Shown here piece by piece: positions 8,401-13,415 of a DNA stretch of 13,415 nt; position 1 is the stretch's first letter; every line of letters starts with the position of its first letter. The stretch is from an uncultured Fidelibacterota bacterium (GTDB lineage: Bacteria; Fidelibacterota; Marinisomatia; Marinisomatales; UBA1611): positions 1 through 13,415 of the forward strand of contig CALCSS010000026.1 of assembly GCA_937893835.1 (NCBI GenBank), in the 5' to 3' direction. The translations under genes and the position numbers were made by a program. Under the pieces are notes generated by a model. It ran no database searches, was not told the origin of the DNA, and saw nothing but the letters and a program-made list of their open reading frames with translations.

Positions 8401-8534
8401 GCATTAGACTTAATACGAGTCTACTAGAGAAAGATATCTACATTAGACTAGATTTCCCATTCTATATCTATGACGGAGAATCCTCAGAGATCAATTTTAA
8501 TAATTGGATCTTCAGTTTTCAGAGAAGCCTGTAG
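5448..8534 (+). CDS. M1-family zinc metallopeptidase fused to a C-terminal Omp85-like beta-barrel
   Basis: 1028 aa. A hydrophobic segment at about 13-28 (PLFFLLVDIILF) looks like an export signal. Residues about 33-640 form an M1 (gluzincin) aminopeptidase: the substrate-anchoring motif G-M-E-Y-P at 361-365 (the family's GxMEN in variant form), zinc site H380-E-Y-G-H384, third ligand E403 after the canonical 18-residue spacing in AWLDEGFTTN, and a likely transition-state Tyr482 (NAYTKPSLML). All catalytic residues are intact. From about 643 the sequence changes to alternating aromatic/polar strands (VWYDPRDEMVYWWSPYLYF), with a late segment FATFIDGGIFWD, then VDAGMGIRLN and IYIRLDFPFYI, ending NNWIFSFQRSL. 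That is the pattern of the end of an Omp85/surface-antigen barrel, and ~385 residues is the size of a 16-strand barrel. No cysteine occurs anywhere. The start is uncertain: TTG at 5448 is the only standard start in the open frame before the signal, 14 bp after the TlpA-like stop. The M1 assignment is firm; the barrel is inferred. Confidence 0.88.
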   Translation: MYNPKINSGTSFPYFPLFFLLVDIILFADPLDHYWQQKVDYDMNITLHDSIHQVTGNSIIKYTNQSPDSLDRIYLHLYPNAFQVGSVKYREYLGKAGGGYRAKYFTDQLEGFTSNIDVHDLSIALPKEGASWIHKTPILDQYKIEDTILEARLNRKVGPGQTIRIDLNWTHRIGEMVERAGHYAGQYNMAQWYPKMVVYDEKGWHADVFHAEGEFYGEFGDFNVKFDLPKAFVIAASGVVTDGDPGWEDVTVDTSIDYNVWLDIYDSNLIEVDEDERRVVTFFAENVHDFAWVASKDFLYEGGISRDGQTKVHVLYDKHRGEEWTKVVLERSISALDWLEQRFGDYPYPQITTTDRIKSGGMEYPMLVMNGRDGEGLIMHEYGHVYFYGILANNEVDEAWLDEGFTTNQTMNYLMTRYGSHGFDTGLYEDYEKFPKKYYPLDNELHSDQWRAIRFMRSGFDENISRPSYLFNSSNAYRRNAYTKPSLMLVELKYLLGDSLFYGSMQHYYDKWKLKHVNEERFIDAIEEFSGESLDWFFQPWLHTTRKLDYAIAFFNSSKNDQGTWDIELGIKSLGTRFMPMQIETTLDGGSVDRRWWDGHLWRFQDTLRYVTDKRPIHVSLDPDVQTLDMDHRNNTTKMKRTFLLDWPGVWYDPRDEMVYWWSPYLYFDFKTSDLAPGLTIDRDYGPYESTTFRANYALNSKRLYWYLGGWRQSVHSFPRTTFHFWGFDRPGVIEFGGEIERKWNRVYGRTPTHTFASGLYVQPRYDRERAEPLGYDPNGKIAVGYWTWRMATGPLSFDLNGATAIAPFSTWNFNRLTGTATFKLKKVLGFESKKRPDLNRNFVVHIKQRLITGKIWADELGVPGQEGYNIEGNSSNDMLRKNYLVDQFYGSETLFGHYHMPGEGNIRAFVGRGERGAEALVSSTTELSLFKNIAKADQEAINLEFATFIDGGIFWDRDNVSISGSDRILNQEFEKRNLVDAGMGIRLNTSLLEKDIYIRLDFPFYIYDGESSEINFNNWIFSFQRSL

Positions 8535-8646
8535 AAAATTGATTGAAATACTGGAGAGATTTCCTAAATTTATATGAGTAAAGGCGTATCAACCTTTGTC
8601 CCAGTTTAAACTTTTATCAATCAATATGTTATTTTGGAGATATACC
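8535..8646 (+). other. Intergenic leader before the large secreted protein
   Basis: 112 bp without a gene. It contains a 9-bp inverted repeat, ATTGATTGA (8538-8546) and TCAATCAAT (8617-8625), separated by 70 bp, and a short stem AAAGG/CCTTT around 8579-8597. A weak sigma70-like pair, TTGAAA (8543-8548) and TAAATT (8565-8570) 16 bp apart, could be a promoter, but promoters of this lineage are poorly known and the match is partial. No T-tract terminator follows the M1 gene, so readthrough from upstream is possible. The spacing and the strong ribosome-binding site suggest the downstream gene can be expressed independently. Confidence 0.35.
8636..8640 (+). promoter_or_regulatory. Ribosome-binding site that fixes the start of the surface protein
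   Basis: GGAGA lies 6 nt before GTG at 8647. This places the start there rather than at the in-frame TTG at 8596 or ATG at 8626, both of which would put extra residues ahead of the signal peptide and lack a comparable site. Confidence 0.7.
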
Positions 8647-11600
8647 GTGAAAACAAGACTAACATTATTAATACTTATCTTTTCTTTTAATACTTCTCTT
8701 TTTTCTCAGGATGAGGAGCTCTGTCCACCATCTGCCATCAATGTGTTTGGCGGGAATGAGGAGAACATTGTTTCATGGGGAGAGCCAGTAGGCAATATAG
8801 GCTGTGGTGACTATGCGGTCAATGAGATGCCATTCAGCGATCAAGGTACTAATGCTGGAATGGGTGATGATTGGCCAGTATCTGGATCACAAGGAGAGGA
8901 TGTCGCGTATACATTGAATGTCAGCGAGACGACCACTTATGATTTTACATTGTGTTCCAATAACACTGACTACGATTCCAAGTTAGAGATCTTTACCAAC
9001 GATCAGGACTGTATTGCTCCAGCCTCCACTGGAAACTACAACGACGATGACTTTACAAATTGTCCTGATTATGTAGCACCCTATCCACCCAGTGGACTCT
9101 GGGCTGTGACTCTACAGCCTGGTCAATATTATGTGGTTGTGGATGGTTTTGGTGGGGCAACAGGTAACTATGAGATCTCCATCAGTGTCACTGGCGGAAG
9201 GTCTAATAGTCAATTGAATAATTCCGTGAGGACGGTTTGGCCTTTGGAAGAATTGAAAATGGCCGAACTAGGTTTTTCTCAGGATGTGATTGATGCATAT
9301 ACTCAAGAGGTAATGGATCCCCTACGCTATGCGGCAACCAATAATTCATTGAGAGAGATTCCAGAGGAATGCGGTACCTTTTCCTGTTACCGTGTTTATG
9401 ATTCTGAGAACAATGTGGTCTTGACATGTACCCAAGAATTATCCTTTACTCATAGTGATCTAACAAATGGGACTGAATATTGTTACTATATTACTACTCT
9501 CTATGATGAGGGTGAGTCTGAGGTAACAGAGACAGTTTGTGCTACCCCAAGTACATTTGAACCCGCTCCTCCGACAAATGTATATGCTGAGGTCTGGGAT
9601 GAAGAGGTCTCTATCTATTGGACATCTCCTGAGGTCAACAACCTTGGTGTCCCATACAGTGAATCATTTGATGATGGAGGGCTATTGGATCTCTGGATTG
9701 TAGATGGTGACAATTGGGTCTATGATGAGTTCACTGGGAATCCTGAACCTTCATTCAGATTCAATTGGAGTCCTTCAGTGTTAGACTATGATCAAAGTTT
9801 GTATTCTCCCGTTCTTCCACTAGGAGCTTTAACTGAGGCAACCATAGCATTTGACCTTGAGTTCAGTAATTTTGGTTCCACAGGTACAGAGTATTTTGCG
9901 ATAGAGTATAAGAGTGGTACAGATGTTAACTGGACCTCATTGGAAGAATTCTCAAATGCTGGAGAAAACTTTACTTTCACAAACTACAGCTACGATGTAA
10001 GTGGGCTATCAGATAATCTTTTTGTGAGATTCCGCTGCTATGGAGCAAATTCCTTTGAGATAAACTGGTGGCTGGTCGATAATTTTTCAGTCACATCCGA
10101 TGGTAGACAGAGTCGAAATGAATATGATTTCTTGGGGTACAATGTATATGTAGATGGTATGGTCAATAACAGTGAGGTCTTTGATACGACAGGTTATACT
10201 GTCTATGGCCTTAGCAATGAACTTGAGTACACATTTGGTGTTACTACGGTCTATGAAGGAGCTGATGGTGAGGATAATTATGAGAGTGCCCCTGTCAGTG
10301 TAACTGCTCAGCCTGTGTATGTATTTGGTGATGTAACAGGAACCATATCTGATCCAAATGGTGCATTCCTTGATAGTGTCGTAGTGACCTCAGGAAGCGC
10401 ATCTGATACTACAGGGACTGATGGAGCCTATACCTTGTGGAACTTGGATGTTGGTTCGAATGCGGTTCAGGTTCGAAGATCAGGATTCTATACAACAACC
10501 GCTGATGTGGAGGTTCTTGCTCAGGCCGATCCCACAGAACAGGATTTTGTCCTAAGCCCTGACATGCCAAATCCTGCAGGCTTGAATGCAAACCCATTGG
10601 ATGAGCAGGTCTATCTAGAGTGGAGGCAACCAGGTAATGGAGAAGAGGTCACATTGCGATATGATGATGGAGTTTTGGGTAATGCATTCTATTTTTATGA
10701 TACCTATGAAGATGGACAAGCACATGGAGTCAGGTTTGACGTAGGCGGTAGTTTTGATGTCTTGGCGGCATCTATAAAAATATTATCTGAGGGTGACCTT
10801 TACTGGCCCTGGCCTGATGCTACGCACGGCCCTGTAAGGGTCTTGGTATTTGATGACCTCAATGGTTATCCAGGAAACTTATTGCATGATGAAGAAACAA
10901 CAGCTGAGAATGGATGGGCTACTGTATATCCAGATATTGCTGGTCTAGAGGGATCATTCTATGTGGTTGCCACACACGCAGCTGGTTGGACCAATTATGA
11001 GGGTTTTGGTATTGATGTTGGTGTTGACTATCCAGATAATATGGTAACACTCTTGGGAGAGGCATGGAACTATGGCGATTACCTAGGATATGGTGGTGAT
11101 TATATGATGGCAGCCCAGGTGATGTCATACGGAGGCGGTATGGTTTCTATGTCTTCGTCCAACCCTATCAATCAGAGTCTTGCCAATGTGGACCAGTCTT
11201 TGACCGCTAGTACGGTCGGACTGACACCTACATATTCCTCTGACGAGCCTTCACATCCGATCTACGATTCCTCTTTGTATGGGACCGAAGATCGTGATGA
11301 TGTGCTGCTTGAGTACAGGGTCTATGAGGTTGGTGTTGATGGTAGTGAGACATTTGTTGTCGCTACTTCACCAACAGACACATTCGCAACTGTCACAGCG
11401 AGTCCGAACTATGTTGAATATTGCTACAATGTCTCTGCCTATTGGAGCACTGAGAACTATGGTGAGTTGGAGTCAAGGCATTCAAATACCGCGTGCACAG
11501 TGCCATATGCATTGGGTGATGCTGATTTTGATAGCGATACAGATATTAACGATGTGCTGGCAGTTGTCGATTTTATCCTCGAGGAAGACACTCCAACGGA

Positions 11601-12396
11601 AGATGAATTCAGAAATGTGGATGTCAATATGGATGAGGATATCAATATTGCTGATGTCATAATGATAGTGGATATTATTTTTGGTACAACTACCTCAAGA
11701 TCTTTTGATCTCGATCCAAATGAGATAGCATATATTGATCTTGATCCTGACCCCTTGTCATCTAGTATTTTAGTTAACATAGAGTATGATGGTCCTATAA
11801 GAGGTATGGAATTTGAATTGAATTTTAATACAGAACTGGTCAATGTTCAGGCCCCACGCCTTATTGAGATTCAAAATAATGTGATGGTCTCATCAAATAT
11901 GACAGACCATCAGACCAAGAAGATCATTGTCACTGACATGCAAGGTGGTACCATAGAGCCTACCAATAATTCCTATCTGGCAATTCCAGTGGAGTTCAAA
12001 GGTTCAAACTACGATATAGGTTCAGTCCAAATAGAGAATATCAAGCTAGCGGGTGCCAATGGAGATTTGATTCAATATATCGCTCGTTCCACTGAGTCTG
12101 AGGTCAAGTTGATACCTCGTGATTTTTCACTGCAGCAGAACTTCCCTAACCCTTTTAACCCTTCAACCGAGATCAGGTTTGATCTGCCGCAGGAGGGTCA
12201 TGTCGATCTTTCTGTATATAATATGGCAGGACATAAAGTAAGAAGTCTGAAATCAGGCGATATGCAGCCTGGATACCATTCAATCATTTGGAATGGGACA
12301 AATGATGCTGGTAGTAAAGTATCCACTGGTATGTATTTTTATTCAATTCAAACCAATAGATTTCAAGCGACGAAGAAGATGCTCTTCCTAAAGTAA
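8647..12396 (+). CDS. Large T9SS-exported multidomain surface protein (FnIII, PPC-like, dockerin-like, cohesin-like)
   Basis: 1249 aa; secreted across the inner membrane by a Sec signal (1-20, cut before Gln21) and predicted to cross the outer membrane by T9SS. Visible layout: FnIII opening half 26-47; PPC-like insert about 50-184, then a probably helical stretch 185-245; FnIII closing half 247-301. Second FnIII opening half 307-330, insert resembling MAM/'choice-of-anchor J' sheets 337-485, closing half 496-556. Carboxypeptidase-regulatory-like beta-sandwich 557-637. Third FnIII opening half 642-662, unidentified insert about 667-826, Ser/Thr-rich linker to 885, closing half 886-954. Then a two-repeat dockerin-like domain 955-1013 (D958/D960/D962/D969 and D992/N994/D996/D1003), a cohesin-like domain about 1020-1157, and the type A sorting domain 1158-1249 (QNFPNPFNPSTEIRF, ending KKMLFLK). 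No enzyme motif is seen, so an adhesive or scaffolding role is inferred. Ten of its 13 cysteines lie in the first 301 residues. The start is GTG, set by a good ribosome-binding site. Confidence 0.9.
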   Translation: MKTRLTLLILIFSFNTSLFSQDEELCPPSAINVFGGNEENIVSWGEPVGNIGCGDYAVNEMPFSDQGTNAGMGDDWPVSGSQGEDVAYTLNVSETTTYDFTLCSNNTDYDSKLEIFTNDQDCIAPASTGNYNDDDFTNCPDYVAPYPPSGLWAVTLQPGQYYVVVDGFGGATGNYEISISVTGGRSNSQLNNSVRTVWPLEELKMAELGFSQDVIDAYTQEVMDPLRYAATNNSLREIPEECGTFSCYRVYDSENNVVLTCTQELSFTHSDLTNGTEYCYYITTLYDEGESEVTETVCATPSTFEPAPPTNVYAEVWDEEVSIYWTSPEVNNLGVPYSESFDDGGLLDLWIVDGDNWVYDEFTGNPEPSFRFNWSPSVLDYDQSLYSPVLPLGALTEATIAFDLEFSNFGSTGTEYFAIEYKSGTDVNWTSLEEFSNAGENFTFTNYSYDVSGLSDNLFVRFRCYGANSFEINWWLVDNFSVTSDGRQSRNEYDFLGYNVYVDGMVNNSEVFDTTGYTVYGLSNELEYTFGVTTVYEGADGEDNYESAPVSVTAQPVYVFGDVTGTISDPNGAFLDSVVVTSGSASDTTGTDGAYTLWNLDVGSNAVQVRRSGFYTTTADVEVLAQADPTEQDFVLSPDMPNPAGLNANPLDEQVYLEWRQPGNGEEVTLRYDDGVLGNAFYFYDTYEDGQAHGVRFDVGGSFDVLAASIKILSEGDLYWPWPDATHGPVRVLVFDDLNGYPGNLLHDEETTAENGWATVYPDIAGLEGSFYVVATHAAGWTNYEGFGIDVGVDYPDNMVTLLGEAWNYGDYLGYGGDYMMAAQVMSYGGGMVSMSSSNPINQSLANVDQSLTASTVGLTPTYSSDEPSHPIYDSSLYGTEDRDDVLLEYRVYEVGVDGSETFVVATSPTDTFATVTASPNYVEYCYNVSAYWSTENYGELESRHSNTACTVPYALGDADFDSDTDINDVLAVVDFILEEDTPTEDEFRNVDVNMDEDINIADVIMIVDIIFGTTTSRSFDLDPNEIAYIDLDPDPLSSSILVNIEYDGPIRGMEFELNFNTELVNVQAPRLIEIQNNVMVSSNMTDHQTKKIIVTDMQGGTIEPTNNSYLAIPVEFKGSNYDIGSVQIENIKLAGANGDLIQYIARSTESEVKLIPRDFSLQQNFPNPFNPSTEIRFDLPQEGHVDLSVYNMAGHKVRSLKSGDMQPGYHSIIWNGTNDAGSKVSTGMYFYSIQTNRFQATKKMLFLK

Positions 12397-12413
12397 GATT
12401 GATGCCATTCTAT

Positions 12414-12455
12414 AAAAAAGCCCTGCTAATTCTAGACAGGGCTTTTTTATTTTTT
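12414..12455 (+). terminator. Rho-independent terminator
   Basis: A perfect 12-bp stem, AAAAAAGCCCTG (12414-12425) with CAGGGCTTTTTT (12437-12448), has an 11-nt loop and runs into ATTTTTT. It sits 17 bp after the surface-protein stop. The A-tract on the left side means it could also work on the opposite strand. It separates the surface-protein unit from the HtrA gene. Confidence 0.93.
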
Positions 12456-12499
12456 GGGAACCAAAAAGCCAATAGTGCATTTGAAGATATAAAGAAAGC

Positions 12500-12503
12500 A
12501 GGA
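12500..12503 (+). promoter_or_regulatory. Ribosome-binding site of the HtrA gene
   Basis: AGGA is 8 nt before ATG at 12512, which begins a normal signal peptide. The 56 bp between the terminator and this ATG must hold the promoter, but no clear hexamers are visible. Confidence 0.55.
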
Positions 12504-12511
12504 TCAAATTC

Positions 12512-13415
12512 ATGAAAAAACTATTTTTATCCATTGTATTGTTTGGATCTTTATTGGCACAAAATTCTGTTGTGAGTCAATTCAGTAAGGCCTTTGCAGA
12601 TGTTGCCGAAAAGGCCAAACCAGCCGTGGTCACCATTATCACTGACAAAGTGATATCAATGAGGCAGTTTGATGATTTCGGGTTTTTTTTCCAACCCAAT
12701 ATTCCAAGGAAAAGAGAGTTCAAGACAAATGCATTGGGGTCAGGGGTCATTGTTGACTCAGAGAAAGGATATATATTGACCAATAACCATGTGGTTGATG
12801 AAATGGACGGTATTAGAGTAAAACTCTTTGATAAGAGAGAATTTGATGCAACCATTATTGGAACAGATCCCAAGACCGATCTCGCAGTGCTTCAAATTGA
12901 TGCTGATAAATTGGATGATATGCGGTTGGGAAATTCTGATGATCTAAGGGTCGGTGAGTGGGTCATGGCAGTAGGTAGTCCTTTCTCAGAAAATCTCAGT
13001 CATACGGTGACCACAGGTATAGTATCAGCAATTGGAAGAAGTAATATATTGGACTCAGGAAGTTATGAGGATTTCATACAGACAGATGCCGCAATAAATC
13101 CTGGAAATAGTGGCGGCGCACTTCTGAATATGGATGGAGAACTGATTGGAATAAATACTGCGATTGCGACAGGTGGCTATGAGAAGGGGAATCGTGGGGT
13201 TGGATTTGCAATCCCCTCAAACATGGCAGATCGGATCATGTCAGATCTGATCGATAAGGGCTATGTGACTCGTTCTTGGTTGGGGGTTATCATTCAAGAC
13301 CTGGATAGTGAGACTGCTGAGGCATTGGATATAAGTACTCGTAATGGAGCCCTTATCGCTGATGTTGTTAAAGATAGCCCTGCGCAGGATGCAGGTATGC
13401 AAGAGGGAGATGTCA
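12512..13415 (+). CDS. HtrA/DegP-family periplasmic serine protease, 3'-truncated by window edge
   Basis: ATP-independent protease/chaperone for misfolded envelope proteins. About 301 codons are present and the frame is still open at the last base. The signal peptide MKKLFLSIVLFGSLLA is followed by a trypsin-like domain (about 25-245) with the full triad: H93 in LTNNHVVDE, D123 in DPKTDLAVLQ, and S200 in NPGNSGGALL. Other family marks are LGSGVIV, TTGIVSAIGRS and GVGFAIPSNMA. The loop equivalent to the regulatory LA loop of DegP is short (about 48-64, with FGFFFQP). A first PDZ domain starts at about 250 (SWLGVIIQDL, W256) and is cut before its end. DegP- and DegQ-like proteins have two PDZ domains and DegS-like one, so the subtype cannot be decided here. 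It follows a terminator and has its own ribosome-binding site, so it is a separate transcription unit. Confidence 0.95.
   Translation, partial: MKKLFLSIVLFGSLLAQNSVVSQFSKAFADVAEKAKPAVVTIITDKVISMRQFDDFGFFFQPNIPRKREFKTNALGSGVIVDSEKGYILTNNHVVDEMDGIRVKLFDKREFDATIIGTDPKTDLAVLQIDADKLDDMRLGNSDDLRVGEWVMAVGSPFSENLSHTVTTGIVSAIGRSNILDSGSYEDFIQTDAAINPGNSGGALLNMDGELIGINTAIATGGYEKGNRGVGFAIPSNMADRIMSDLIDKGYVTRSWLGVIIQDLDSETAEALDISTRNGALIADVVKDSPAQDAGMQEGDV

Noticed and set aside
8543..8570. Sigma70-like promoter upstream of the surface-protein gene
   Set aside because: TAAATT matches the -10 consensus at only four of six positions and promoter rules for this lineage are uncertain; not called as a feature.
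8596..8646. TTG at 8596 or ATG at 8626 as the start of the surface protein
   Set aside because: GTG at 8647 has GGAGA six nucleotides upstream and begins exactly at a normal signal peptide.
11509..11685. Evidence for a cellulosome
   Set aside because: Dockerin-like calcium loops are widespread in FCB surface proteins, and no glycoside hydrolase or scaffoldin gene is present here.
11457..11843. Minus-strand Ser/Ile-rich frame across the dockerin-like region
   Set aside because: It is the complement of Asp/Ile-rich repeats; low complexity and no plausible start context.
12577..12873. Minus-strand open frame inside the HtrA gene
   Set aside because: It lies antisense to the signal and catalytic region of a complete protease domain and shows no family motif.

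Overview
The window reads as ordinary protein-coding chromosome. Eight genes all lie on the + strand, are tightly packed, and are cut at both ends. The best taxonomic clue is the C-terminal domain of the 1249-residue secreted protein (8647-12396). It carries the NFPNPFNPSTEIRF-type motif of type IX secretion (T9SS) type A sorting domains, which places the organism in the Fibrobacteres-Chlorobi-Bacteroidetes superphylum. The combination of FnIII, dockerin-like and sorting domains, together with M1 and HtrA paralogues of this style, makes Candidatus Marinimicrobia (SAR406/Neomarinimicrobiota) or an Ignavibacteria-like lineage my best guess. That placement is inference. I see no mobile element, tRNA, rRNA, CRISPR array or phage gene.

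Layout. (1) Positions 1-2835 look like one polycistron joined by start/stop contacts: pyrF (5' end missing) abuts pyrE, pyrE overlaps a periplasmic cyclophilin by ATGA, and the cyclophilin overlaps a patatin-like lipase by GTGA. (2) After 47 bp comes a thiol-redox pair, dsbD overlapping a TlpA/ResA-like thioredoxin lipoprotein by 8 bp. Fourteen bp later follows a 1028-residue M1 metallopeptidase whose last ~385 residues look like an Omp85-type outer-membrane barrel. (3) After a 112-bp spacer comes a multidomain T9SS-exported surface protein with its own ribosome-binding site, ended by a strong intrinsic terminator. (4) An HtrA/DegP-family protease starts after the terminator and runs off the right edge.

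How the genes fit together. The first two genes carry out the last two steps of UMP synthesis. Most of the rest deal with proteins outside the cytoplasm: proline isomerisation (cyclophilin), import of reducing power and thiol reduction (DsbD, TlpA-like), peptide hydrolysis (M1), quality control (HtrA) and one large exported client. The window therefore looks like an envelope protein-folding neighbourhood attached to a pyrimidine operon.

Most worth a second look: the M1-barrel fusion, which contains no cysteine at all; three fibronectin type III domains in the surface protein, each apparently split after strand B by a different large insert; a dockerin-like pair directly followed by a cohesin-like domain in the same chain; and the pyrF/pyrE junction, where one in-frame TAG separates the two enzymes. 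I did not find convincing evidence of a wholly new defence or mobile system.
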